Shown here in pieces: positions 19,350 to 29,232 of a stretch of 47,238 nucleotides of DNA. Positions within the stretch are counted from its first letter, which is position 1; each line of letters opens with the position of its first letter. Below the pieces are notes generated by a model. That model made no database searches, had not been told where the DNA came from, and saw only the letters and a program-made list of their open reading frames with translations. This stretch comes from Verrucomicrobiota bacterium (GTDB taxonomy: Bacteria; Verrucomicrobiota; Verrucomicrobiia; Verrucomicrobiales; Akkermansiaceae), in NCBI GenBank assembly GCA_016871685.1, contig VHCM01000005.1, forward strand, positions 1 through 47,238, written 5' to 3'. Position numbers and translations under genes: made by a program.

Positions 19350-20903
19350 ATGAACCGGCCATTCTCACCGCATCCGTACGTACGCCTGCCCGGACTCGGG
19401 ATCGATCTCGATGCCTCGCTGATGGGCATGGACGAAGAGTTCATCACCTCGATGGGCCCGCGTGTCGCCCATGCATTCGCCGAGATGCGGACACTGGAAG
19501 CCGGCGCGATCGCCAACCCTGACGAACAACGCAGGGTCGGCCACTACTGGCTGCGCGCACCACAGCTCGCACCCGATCCGCAACTGCGCGAGGCGATCCT
19601 TCACCCGCTCGCCTCGCTGCGGGAATTCGCGGCCCACGTTCACAACGGCCGCATCCGCGCACCCGGCGGATCCGGCTTCGAGCGGATCCTGCTCATCGGC
19701 ATCGGTGGCTCCGCACTGGGTCCGCAACTGCTTGCCGGCGCGCTCGGCCGCGAGGCGCAGATGCCACTGGCGTTTTTCGACAACACCGATCCCGACGGCA
19801 TGAACGCGGTGATCGCCGGACTGCGGTGCCATGGACTCGACCGCACACTCGTGCTGGTCATTTCCAAATCCGGCGGCACGCCCGAAACCCGCAACGGCAT
19901 GCTGGTGGCCAAGGCCGCTTGGGAAGCGGAGGGCCTCGACTTCGGCGCGCACGCCGTGGCCATCACCGGCAACGGGTCACAGCTCGACCATTACGCGCTC
20001 GAACACCACTTCATCGCACGGTTTCCGATGGAAGACTGGATCGGCGGACGCACCTCGGTGATGTCGACCGTCGGGCTCGTGCCCGCCGCGCTGCAGGGCA
20101 TCGACATCGACGCGCTGCTCGCAGGTGCCGCGGCAATGGATGTCGAGACCCGGCGCGAATCCGCACTGGAGAATCCGGCGATGACGATGGCCCTTGCCTG
20201 GCTCCATGCGACCAACGGCAGGGGCGCGAAAGACATGGTCGTGCTGCCGTACAAAGACTCACTGGCCCTGTTCCCCAGATACCTCCAACAACTCGTGATG
20301 GAGTCTCTGGGCAAACGCCTCGATCTCGACGGCAAGGTCGTTCACCAAGGGCTCACCGTGTACGGCAACAAGGGGTCCACCGACCAACACGCCTACATCC
20401 AGCAGTTGCGCGACGGGGTCGACAACTTCTTCGCCTGCTTCATCGAAGTTCGCCGGGCATGCGCCGCAGCGGAGATCGAAGTCGAGTCCGGCGTCACCTC
20501 GGGCGATTATCTCCAGGGGTTCCTGCGCGGCACGCGCAAGGCGCTGCACGAATCAGGCAGACGCTCGCTGCTTGTGTCGATCCCCGAGGTGTCCGCATTC
20601 CACCTCGGCGCAATCATCGCCTTGTTCGAACGCGCGGTCTCCTTCCACGCCTCACTGGTCCGCATCAACGCCTATCACCAGCCCGGCGTGGAAGCAGGCA
20701 AGAAGGCCGCCGCCGAGTTCCTCACATTGCTGGCGCGGACCCGCTCCGCGCTCGGCCCAACGCCGCTCGGCGCTTCCGCGATCGCCGATGCACTCGGCGC
20801 GGACCCGTCCGATGTGCACGCCTGCCTCAACCATCTCGCCGCCAACGGCCGCGCCCGCCTCACCGCCGGTGCAACACCGGGGGACGACCGGTTTTCGGCT
20901 TGA
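19350..20903 (+). CDS. pgi: Glucose-6-phosphate isomerase
   Basis: ILLIGIGGSALGPQLLAGAL; LVLVISKSGGTPETRNGM; GNKGSTDQHAYIQQLRDG; start ATG 19350. Confidence 0.94.
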   Translation: MNRPFSPHPYVRLPGLGIDLDASLMGMDEEFITSMGPRVAHAFAEMRTLEAGAIANPDEQRRVGHYWLRAPQLAPDPQLREAILHPLASLREFAAHVHNGRIRAPGGSGFERILLIGIGGSALGPQLLAGALGREAQMPLAFFDNTDPDGMNAVIAGLRCHGLDRTLVLVISKSGGTPETRNGMLVAKAAWEAEGLDFGAHAVAITGNGSQLDHYALEHHFIARFPMEDWIGGRTSVMSTVGLVPAALQGIDIDALLAGAAAMDVETRRESALENPAMTMALAWLHATNGRGAKDMVVLPYKDSLALFPRYLQQLVMESLGKRLDLDGKVVHQGLTVYGNKGSTDQHAYIQQLRDGVDNFFACFIEVRRACAAAEIEVESGVTSGDYLQGFLRGTRKALHESGRRSLLVSIPEVSAFHLGAIIALFERAVSFHASLVRINAYHQPGVEAGKKAAAEFLTLLARTRSALGPTPLGASAIADALGADPSDVHACLNHLAANGRARLTAGATPGDDRFSA

Positions 20904-20942
20904 ACGCCTCCTCGGGAATCCGTTTTCCACCCACGCAACAAA

Positions 20943-20973
20943 TCCCTGCCGCCCGACAAGCAGGCGACAGGGA
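20943..20973 (-). terminator. Stem-loop between convergent pgi and second giant gene (candidate terminator)
   Basis: 13-bp stem TCCCTGCCGCCCG-acaag-CAGGCGACAGGGA; fully paired with two G.U wobbles as minus-strand RNA, two C/A mismatches as plus-strand RNA. Confidence 0.4.
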
Positions 20974-21013
20974 CTGTATGCTCTACGAAAGCATCAGAGT
21001 TGCCGCGCTGAAA

Positions 21014-24000
21014 TCAATCCGCGCTCTGGGTCCGGACGCGCATGAAGAGTCTGGCCGATCCCGCATGAGAAGTCTGGGCGAGGTCCACCGAAAGCGTTGT
21101 GGCGGCACCCTGCGACGACACGGCATCTCCCAGCGGAGCCCACGATTGCGGGTCGGCCGGATTGTCCGTGGCCTCGACGATGTAAGTTGCGCCCGACTGC
21201 GACTCCCACACCATCGTGCAGACCGTGCCCGCCATCGCGATGCTCGTCACGCTGAACGCCGGGTGTGGCTCATCAGCTCCAACGCTGAAGTCTTCGCTCT
21301 TCGATCCGCTGTAGTTGGAATCGTTCACCGTCGCCGTCACCGAGTAATCACCATCGGCCGACGGCGCATCGGCACTCGGCCCATAGCTCGTGCCGTTGCG
21401 TCCCGAGTAGCTGTAGGTGAATCCGCCGACACCATCAGCAGAGGCAGTGTAGCTGTTGCCATTTCGCGTGAAAGTGATGTCGGCAGCACCCAGTGCTTTC
21501 GGCGCGATCGACAGATCCGAACCAGTGAAGCTGATCGAGTAGTTCGCGTTGGCAAGGGTGCCGAGGCTGATGGCGTAGGTTCCGACATCTTCTCCAGATT
21601 GACGCGTGAGACCTCCGGACAATGCATCCGAGCCGACCAGCCCGCTGCTGCTGTAGGTGAGCACCGGATCGGCCCCTCCGTAGATTTTGGAGATCGGGTC
21701 CGCGATCACCGTCAGGCTTCTGGGTGCGACTGTTCCCGAGACCACGATGGTCCGGCTAACCGCACCGCTGCTGGTGATCGTGACGCTCCCCGAGTACGCA
21801 CCGGCTGGGTTGGCCGGGTCCATGCGGACATGGACGAACGTCGGAGACAAGGCTCCGGCGGCACCCACGTTGATACCGGCGGCAAAGCCGGAGTCGGCGG
21901 CGGTCGAGACTTGGAATCCGGACGGAGCCGAGACGGCGAGACCTTCCACCAGGTTCACCGCGGAGATCGAGACCGCGGAGACCGGTGAGGCGGAACCATA
22001 GGTCGCGGAAAACGCGGAGATCGATCCGGTGACCGTGATGACGGGATCCGTTGGCGGCGGAGGCGGAGTGACCAAGGTGGGCACGAAGTGCGCCATGTCG
22101 CCGCTGATGATGTCGAGTGAACCATAGGGCACCGCAGCCCCCTTCTTGAACCGTGCGCTGAACGTCTTGGGTCCGCCCTGATCGTCGTCGGTGAACGCGA
22201 TCGCGATGCGGTGGCCGTTGGGATTGTCGAGATTGACCGTGGCGGTGGTGGAGCCGCCCCAGCTGAACCCTCGTCTCTCCACGATCTTCTCCCCTGCGTC
22301 GGCGAAATCACCATCGGCGTTGCGGTCGATGTAAATGACGCAGCCGGTCCCGCTGTAGACTCCGAATGTGTAGTCGCCGATTCCATCGACCGACGGATTG
22401 AACACGCCCTGCCACAGAGAAGTGAAGTTGTCCCAATCCGTGATGCCCGGGAGTGTCTCGACCCAGGAGTCACGCGTCGGATAATCCACCGGTTCGCTCT
22501 GCATGAACGACGTGGTGGGCGTCTGTGCAAGCAGGTTGGTGATCGGAAACAGCAGGGTTTCGCCTTGGAGGGTGTCGAAGGTGCTGGCGAGCAGACCGCC
22601 GTTGGTAACTGTCACCGTAAAGCTACGAACGTTCGTGTTGCCGGATCCGGTGGCGGTGATGCCGTAAGTGGTGGTCTGCTGGGGATATCGCGTGAGGCTG
22701 CCGGAGGAGACGACGGACCCGATGCCGTTGTCGATCGCCACCGTGTCGGCTCCTTCTACGGTCCACGAGAGCGTCACCGGCTGGCCTTTCGCAATCTTCT
22801 TCGCGGAGATCGACCCGCGGATGAAGGGAGCCGCGGGCTGCGCGGTGACGAAGTGGCCGGTGTCGCCGCTGACGAGTTGAAGCTGCCTGAAGGCGGAGGT
22901 GCCTTTACCAAAGCGCATCTCCATCTTTTCGGTCGACCCGGCGTTTTCCCAGTAGCCGACGGCGATGCGGACGAAGTCCCTCGTGAGGTTGACACTGGCG
23001 GTCTTGCCCTGCGAGTCGATGGCATCGACCAGATTGTTATTGAGCACCAGTTCACCCGCATCGGCGAAGTCACCGTCGTTGTTGAGATCGAGATAAACCG
23101 TGCTGCCTCCCGAGCTCGCAGTGCCGAACGTGTAGGTTCCGGGACCATCGATGGTGGCGTCGAACCAGCCTTTCCAAACCACCGCGAACGAGTTTGGCGA
23201 AGTGAGGCCCGGGAGATCGGCGGGTTGCCGGGAGTACATCGCGGCGACGGGATACTGGATCGGACCGGACTGGATGAACGTCGCGGCAAGCGTGTCCTGC
23301 TGCTCGAGGTTGGTGATCGGTTGGATGCGGGTGTAGAACAGACTGTAGGGAAGATCATCGTACACGTAACCCGTGAGGCCGTTGCCATTGTCGACCGAGA
23401 TGCGCACCGAACGGCTGACCATCACTCCGTTTGCCACGGCGCTGAGCGTGTAGGTCGTGGTGGTGGCAGGCGACACCGGGACCGAGCCGTTCGAGCCGAC
23501 CGGCCCGATGCCATTGTCGATGCTCACCGACTCCGCCCCGGCGACGGACCACGAGAGGTTGGCCGAACCACCCGGCTGGACGATCCAGGAGTCTGTTGAG
23601 AAGGACGAGATTTCCGGGACTTCAAACAGATGGAACGGATCGGATAGCGTGTTGCCGGTCTCTGGAATCGCGGCGTCGGCATCCGTTCGTTGGTCGATGG
23701 TGGTCCAGTGGCTGCCGTCGAGGCTGCTTTCAATGGTCCAAGACACCGGATCATAGACGAAACTGTAGCTGCCCAACCGATATCCTTGTGGCACGACGAA
23801 ACGGCGGTAGTCGATGACAAAGCCCGAGGTGGCTCTGGCGAACCATGCGGCTCCGGTGTGACTGCCGTCGACGAGCACGCCCGCACCGCCGAACGCGTCG
23901 ATGTCCTGCACCCCCGCATCCGCAGCGGCAATCGGACCGTTCTGGTCGAAAATCTGGAACTCGGTGAGCGCGAGTTTCACATCCCCCATCACATTGACGT

Positions 24001-27000
24001 TGGGAACCACGCGGGCCTTGCTCGAAGTGAAGCGCAGGTAGCGCAGGCTGCCCTGCGGCAGGACCGACTGCGTGAACGATCGGCTTCGCTGGCCGGCGGT
24101 GTTCGAGGCCGTGATCGTGTAGGTCGTGGTGACGGACGGAGACACCGTCAACGAACCCTGCGCCGCCACCGACAAGCCGTCGATTTCGACCGCATCGGCA
24201 TCGAGCACGGACCAGTGCAGCACGATGCTCCCCCCTTCGATGAGGTGGGCGTCGTTGCTTTGGAACGCGCTGATCACCGGAGCCGTGCCCGCACCGGCCG
24301 GATTGAACACGTAGGAGAGCGTCGGGATGTTCACCGGGTTCGAATCATCGGCGCTGCTGATGCCGAAGCCGAATCCATCGGGGGGATCCAGGACATCCGG
24401 ACTGAGTCGCAGGAAGACGTAGCGCCCCGCATTCGCCCCGCTCGCATATGCCTGAGTCAGCCAACGTCCAAGTCCCTCGGCGGACGCACCGGTCGCACCG
24501 GTCGTCGAGACGGCATCCAATGGCGTGAGCGGATTGAGGAAGCCCGACTGGATGAGGATGCCGCTGGTGAGCGCCGTGTCGCCTGGCCCGGCGACATCAG
24601 TGTCGAGCGTCCAAGGGTCCTCGCGTGAGCCGGGCACCGCATGCAACTGGACGGGGATCCGGCCGGCCGCACCGAGCGCGCCACCGGTGACGTGGACCTT
24701 GAACTCCGCCTCGACGAAGCCGCCGGGACCGAGGTCGGGCAGCCGGAACGGAATGACGATGTGGCTGGCGGTATCCATCCCCGGGATTCTGCCGACATCC
24801 AGGATTTCAAAAAACTCGCCGCTCGGTCCGTTCACCACCGAACCATCGTCGATGGATGTTTCGTAAACGGCATCATCGACCTCGGCGACGATCGTGTCGC
24901 GGGGCAGGCGTTGCACGCCGATGCGCACGGAAGCAAAGCGCACACCCGCGGCATTGCGCGCGATCAGGTAGTAGTTGATGCTTTCGCGCGGCCCGACGAT
25001 CGCCGTACCGACGGCCTGCACGCCGCCCGCTCCGACGAGTTCGACGCTGTCCGCTCCGCTGATGTTCCAAGAGAGCGTCACGGAGTCGCCCTCGGTGATC
25101 GCTTCCGGCGTTGCTGCAAACGACTCCACCACCGGCAGCCCCTCCACTTCAGGGTAGTTCGTGTTGTAGTTGGTGGCGAACGAACCTGCCCAGCTCATGC
25201 GTGCCGAGGGCGTCTGCCACTGCGTGCGTTCGTCGAGCAGGAACCAGGTCGTACCGTCCAGACTGCCCTCCACCCTCCAGGAAACCGGATCACGATTCGA
25301 CCCGCTGCTGTTGGTGGCGAACCGGTATCCGGTGGCCAGACGCCCCTCGCCGAAATCGAGAGTTAGCGGCTCGAGGTAGAAGTCCCACCAGCTCGTGTTG
25401 AAGTTGCCGTCAATGGCCTTGATCGGCTCGTTGCCGTACTTGACCAGTGTGCTGGTGGCACTGGCTCCGGTGAGCGTGGTCGCACCGTTGAGGATCTCGA
25501 TTTCCGAGATCTCCACTCCCGCAGCATAGTTGTTCAGATAAGGTCCGCGCGCCTCATCGGCCGTGAAGCGAAAATACCGGGCAACGACCGGGCCGGCGAC
25601 ATCGATGCGAACCTCGCGCGACTTGGTGGCCAGACTGTTGGTGGCGCTCAACGTGTAGACGGTCGACGACGACGGCACGATGGTGGTGCTACCCGTCGCC
25701 GGGAAGGATCCCGGCAGCGGCGAGATGGTCACCGATTCCGCATTCTCCACGTTCCATGAAAGCACGACATCGGCACCGGCGTTGATGCGGGTGGATTCGG
25801 CAGAAAACGAGCGGATCACCGGACCGGGCGCGCGAATCAGGTCAACGCGCACGTTGTCCCAGAAACTCTGCGCGCCAGGTGCGTCCGCACCATTCTCGGA
25901 TCCGTCCCGATAGCCCAGCGAGGCAAGCGTGATGCCGACGTTGCCAAGTCGCTCGTAGTCCTCCTCGCCAACCGTGTAGGTGAATGAGATGTCCCCCATG
26001 GTTCCGGATTTGTAACCGGACGGCGGCTGGTTCACCGGGCTCGACTGTCCAACGATGTTGCCAAGCCATCCTTCCTGCGCGGGCGTCGTGCCGACCAGAC
26101 TCGGCAGTCCATCGGTGAACGCAACGAACGATTCGTCCGCCCAGCGTGGATTCGCATCCGGATGCGTTGCGCGGTCTCCCACGGCAACAGTGAGCTTGAG
26201 CTGGTCGCCGGCATTCAAATCCGACCACTTCAACCCGGTTTGCTGCGCCACGGCCACACCGGCGAGCAGGCAGAGCGCCTGGCTTCCCTGGGCCGGCGCT
26301 AGGTTCTGCCATCCGGTCAGCACCTCCAGGCTGTCCGGGTATGCGCTGTTCTGCATCGTGATGATCGACCATCCGGTGAAGTAGTTCATCGCGCTGGCGG
26401 CAAACGACCCGTTTGGATCGGAGTTCGGGTCATCCTCGAAGCTGCTGTTGGCGACGGAGACCGGCGACGACTGGGCTCCGGCGATCACCGTGACCGAGGT
26501 CGTCCTCGTGCCGTAGACGCCGTTGCTGGCGGTGAGCGTGTAGGTGGTGCTCCCGTCCGGAGGGTTGATCACGAGCGATTCGTTCGAGGTCACGACGCCC
26601 ACTCCGTTGTCGATGGAGATGCTGTCCGCCCCGCTGACGACCCAGACGAGCGTCGCGGATCCGCCCGAGGGAATGTCCGATGGAGTCGCCTTGAAGGAAA
26701 CGTTCGGTGCGAAATCGAAGGGGATGACGGGCGTGAGCGTGGAACGCGACGCGGGCATTCGGTAGTTTGTCCGTTGGTCGACCCGGTACCACTTGGTGTT
26801 GTCGTGGCTGCCGTCGATGCGCCAACTCACCAGATCGGAGTCCGGCGATTGGGATGAGGTGCCGATCCGGCATCCGTTGACGTACCACTTCACCGAATCC
26901 GATCCCATGTCGTAGAAAACGGATTTGGGCAGGGCGTTGGTGTTGGGGAAATCGTACCAAAGGCTGGTGGCATTGCCGTCGTCGAGCGTGAACGCGTTGG

Positions 27001-29083
27001 ACGCGTAGCTGGATCCCGGGCTGGTGACGGAAGCCGCGGGCACGCGCACGCCGTCACGGGTGAAGTGGAATTCCGAAAGATAAAGATAACTGAGGATGTT
27101 GGAGATCGGAGCGCGGACCGCCAACGGGACCATGCGGTAATAACGGTAGGGACCGGACTCAAAGACATCGACAGTCACCGTGACGGAGCGGACCGACTGG
27201 AAACCGTCTTTGGCAGCGGTGAGCGTGTAGGTCGTGGTCGATGCAGGAGTCACCACGATCGATCCAGACACCGGATCGACCGCACCAATGCCATTGTCGA
27301 TCGAAGCAGAGTCCGCGTCCTGAACGGACCAGCTTAGACCTGCGCTCTGTCCAGGCAGAATGGCGCTTGCAGGGCTGGCGGTGAAGGAGTTGATCGCGGG
27401 TCCGAAGTCCACACCCTTGAGCGCAAGCAGGAGCGAGGCGTTGTTCGAGGCTACCGGGATGTTGGCGGTGCCGTTGCCGGTGCCGCCGACGTTGATATTG
27501 GATTTCCATGCGATGCCGGTCGAACAGCCCTGGCGCACGACATCGGCGATCTCGATCAGGTTGCCATGGGTCGAGGTGCTCCAGTTCGACCAACTGCTGC
27601 TTTGCCCTCCCGCTCCGCCGATCATGACGAGCGCGGCACCCTGGGCGGTGGTGGTGATGGCAGCGGCTGTCGTCGTGGTCGAATTCACCACAGACCCGTA
27701 GGTGCCCGGACGTCCGAGGAACGGTCCGCCGGTATCGTACCAGACTCCGGAAACTTTGCCCCATCCGCCGATGGAGTCCACGCCGCCGAAGGCCACGATC
27801 GCCCCGGCGGCTCCGTTGGACGCGCCGGTTCCGAGTGTGCCCACGGTAAATGCAAACGAGGATTCTTCGGTGCCGTCAGCGACTTTGAAGAAGGCCTGCG
27901 TGTGTTGTTTGGTCGTGGTACCCGGGTTCAACGCATTGGGGCTGAGGGTCGAGCTGTGGATGCCGGCCCAACCCGAGGGGAAAGTCGTCGCATCGTTGTT
28001 GCCGTTCTTGCTGATTGAGGCGATGAGCACGTCACCGGGCTGGACTACGGCGGGTTTCGCAATGGTCAGGGTCTGCGATGTGCCGTTGCCAGCGATGGTT
28101 GCCGTGGTCGTGCTGCCGCGTTGGAACACCGGTTGGGATACCTTCAAGGTCAATGGACGGCTCTTGCTGCCGTGGACGTTGGCGGCAACCAGCGTGTAGG
28201 TCGTCGTGGACGCGGCAGAGACACTGTAGGAAGACAACCCGGTGACGTTGATGCCGCCGGGATTCAAGGTCAGCGTGTCCGCCCCTGTGATGGAGGACCA
28301 ACTCAGGGTGCTCGATCCCCCCGGGGAAATGACGCCGGGTGAGGCACCGAAAGAACCGATGGACGGCAGGTTGGGGTCGACCGGAGTGAATGTGTAGGTG
28401 AGCGCTGGTCCCGGACCGAAGACACCATTCCCAGTGATGAAATCAAAGCCGTAGCCCGACTCTGCTCCGCCAAATGGACCGACGTCGTCCGGCGAAAGCC
28501 CCGCCGGGCTGATGCGCATGAAGACGAAATTCCCGGACTGGATGCCGTTTTGATAGGCCGTGTTGAGCCATTCGGACAGAGCCGCTTGCTCTCCAGCGCC
28601 GGTCGCGACTTCCTGGTTGATCCCGATCGAGCTGTTGAGGAAGGATGCCTTGATGAGCAAGCCGCGCTGCGTGTGGTTCTGACCGCTGCCGTTGACGTCG
28701 GTGGCAAGCGGACTGCTGAACGGCCGTGGTTCCCGAATGGCGAAGAGGTTGCAAGCGACCGGGACCGGACCTCCTTCATCCCCGAAACCCCAGGTGCGGA
28801 AGCGGACGCCCACGTTTGAGAACGAACCTTCCCCCAGATCGGGAAGCTGGAAGGGCACGACATAATGATCCAGATGGTTGTTGTAATAACCGCGGCCGAC
28901 GAACGCGATACCGTTGGTGGCTCCATCCGGCGTGCTTCCCTGCAGCGCTCCTCCCATACCCGTGCGGAACATGGCATCACCCGGATGCGCGGGGATCTCA
29001 TCGGCTGAAAGGACACCGGGAAGACAACCGGCGGTCAGCAATGCGGCGAATCGCGGTACGTGGCTGAGTGCTTGGAATTTCAT
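21014..29083 (-). CDS. Giant secreted multidomain protein (about 2689 aa): about 8 Ig-like modules with DNRLRE/CBM-like, discoidin-like, PA14-like, MBG-like and a unique about 245 aa module
   Basis: 8 kb ORF; signal peptide MKFQALSHVPRFAALLTAGCLPGVLSADE; same Ig consensus and shared modules as the 3204-aa protein; C-terminal SLTVIADPISKIYGGADPVLTYSSSG resembles MBG-type repeats. Start moved to the ATG at 29083. Confidence 0.92.
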   Translation of the reverse strand: MKFQALSHVPRFAALLTAGCLPGVLSADEIPAHPGDAMFRTGMGGALQGSTPDGATNGIAFVGRGYYNNHLDHYVVPFQLPDLGEGSFSNVGVRFRTWGFGDEGGPVPVACNLFAIREPRPFSSPLATDVNGSGQNHTQRGLLIKASFLNSSIGINQEVATGAGEQAALSEWLNTAYQNGIQSGNFVFMRISPAGLSPDDVGPFGGAESGYGFDFITGNGVFGPGPALTYTFTPVDPNLPSIGSFGASPGVISPGGSSTLSWSSITGADTLTLNPGGINVTGLSSYSVSAASTTTYTLVAANVHGSKSRPLTLKVSQPVFQRGSTTTATIAGNGTSQTLTIAKPAVVQPGDVLIASISKNGNNDATTFPSGWAGIHSSTLSPNALNPGTTTKQHTQAFFKVADGTEESSFAFTVGTLGTGASNGAAGAIVAFGGVDSIGGWGKVSGVWYDTGGPFLGRPGTYGSVVNSTTTTAAAITTTAQGAALVMIGGAGGQSSSWSNWSTSTHGNLIEIADVVRQGCSTGIAWKSNINVGGTGNGTANIPVASNNASLLLALKGVDFGPAINSFTASPASAILPGQSAGLSWSVQDADSASIDNGIGAVDPVSGSIVVTPASTTTYTLTAAKDGFQSVRSVTVTVDVFESGPYRYYRMVPLAVRAPISNILSYLYLSEFHFTRDGVRVPAASVTSPGSSYASNAFTLDDGNATSLWYDFPNTNALPKSVFYDMGSDSVKWYVNGCRIGTSSQSPDSDLVSWRIDGSHDNTKWYRVDQRTNYRMPASRSTLTPVIPFDFAPNVSFKATPSDIPSGGSATLVWVVSGADSISIDNGVGVVTSNESLVINPPDGSTTYTLTASNGVYGTRTTSVTVIAGAQSSPVSVANSSFEDDPNSDPNGSFAASAMNYFTGWSIITMQNSAYPDSLEVLTGWQNLAPAQGSQALCLLAGVAVAQQTGLKWSDLNAGDQLKLTVAVGDRATHPDANPRWADESFVAFTDGLPSLVGTTPAQEGWLGNIVGQSSPVNQPPSGYKSGTMGDISFTYTVGEEDYERLGNVGITLASLGYRDGSENGADAPGAQSFWDNVRVDLIRAPGPVIRSFSAESTRINAGADVVLSWNVENAESVTISPLPGSFPATGSTTIVPSSSTVYTLSATNSLATKSREVRIDVAGPVVARYFRFTADEARGPYLNNYAAGVEISEIEILNGATTLTGASATSTLVKYGNEPIKAIDGNFNTSWWDFYLEPLTLDFGEGRLATGYRFATNSSGSNRDPVSWRVEGSLDGTTWFLLDERTQWQTPSARMSWAGSFATNYNTNYPEVEGLPVVESFAATPEAITEGDSVTLSWNISGADSVELVGAGGVQAVGTAIVGPRESINYYLIARNAAGVRFASVRIGVQRLPRDTIVAEVDDAVYETSIDDGSVVNGPSGEFFEILDVGRIPGMDTASHIVIPFRLPDLGPGGFVEAEFKVHVTGGALGAAGRIPVQLHAVPGSREDPWTLDTDVAGPGDTALTSGILIQSGFLNPLTPLDAVSTTGATGASAEGLGRWLTQAYASGANAGRYVFLRLSPDVLDPPDGFGFGISSADDSNPVNIPTLSYVFNPAGAGTAPVISAFQSNDAHLIEGGSIVLHWSVLDADAVEIDGLSVAAQGSLTVSPSVTTTYTITASNTAGQRSRSFTQSVLPQGSLRYLRFTSSKARVVPNVNVMGDVKLALTEFQIFDQNGPIAAADAGVQDIDAFGGAGVLVDGSHTGAAWFARATSGFVIDYRRFVVPQGYRLGSYSFVYDPVSWTIESSLDGSHWTTIDQRTDADAAIPETGNTLSDPFHLFEVPEISSFSTDSWIVQPGGSANLSWSVAGAESVSIDNGIGPVGSNGSVPVSPATTTTYTLSAVANGVMVSRSVRISVDNGNGLTGYVYDDLPYSLFYTRIQPITNLEQQDTLAATFIQSGPIQYPVAAMYSRQPADLPGLTSPNSFAVVWKGWFDATIDGPGTYTFGTASSGGSTVYLDLNNDGDFADAGELVLNNNLVDAIDSQGKTASVNLTRDFVRIAVGYWENAGSTEKMEMRFGKGTSAFRQLQLVSGDTGHFVTAQPAAPFIRGSISAKKIAKGQPVTLSWTVEGADTVAIDNGIGSVVSSGSLTRYPQQTTTYGITATGSGNTNVRSFTVTVTNGGLLASTFDTLQGETLLFPITNLLAQTPTTSFMQSEPVDYPTRDSWVETLPGITDWDNFTSLWQGVFNPSVDGIGDYTFGVYSGTGCVIYIDRNADGDFADAGEKIVERRGFSWGGSTTATVNLDNPNGHRIAIAFTDDDQGGPKTFSARFKKGAAVPYGSLDIISGDMAHFVPTLVTPPPPPTDPVITVTGSISAFSATYGSASPVSAVSISAVNLVEGLAVSAPSGFQVSTAADSGFAAGINVGAAGALSPTFVHVRMDPANPAGAYSGSVTITSSGAVSRTIVVSGTVAPRSLTVIADPISKIYGGADPVLTYSSSGLVGSDALSGGLTRQSGEDVGTYAISLGTLANANYSISFTGSDLSIAPKALGAADITFTRNGNSYTASADGVGGFTYSYSGRNGTSYGPSADAPSADGDYSVTATVNDSNYSGSKSEDFSVGADEPHPAFSVTSIAMAGTVCTMVWESQSGATYIVEATDNPADPQSWAPLGDAVSSQGAATTLSVDLAQTSHAGSARLFMRVRTQSAD

Positions 29084-29137
29084 GGGTTTGTCTGGAAAAA
29101 AACTCAATCGTCGAATCCATTATGGACGTAACATCAA

Positions 29138-29166
29138 TTTATTCCGGGATGTGCCGGAGGCGTCAA
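29138..29166 (-). promoter_or_regulatory. Candidate sigma70-like promoter upstream of second giant gene
   Basis: Minus strand TTGACG - 17 nt - AATAAA in the AT-rich intergenic region between recG and the giant CDS. Confidence 0.35.
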
Positions 29167-29232
29167 GCAACAATTGAAAAACTGGTGTCATGTGAGCGGA
29201 TCCAACGACTGCCATGGCATGACCATCACGGC

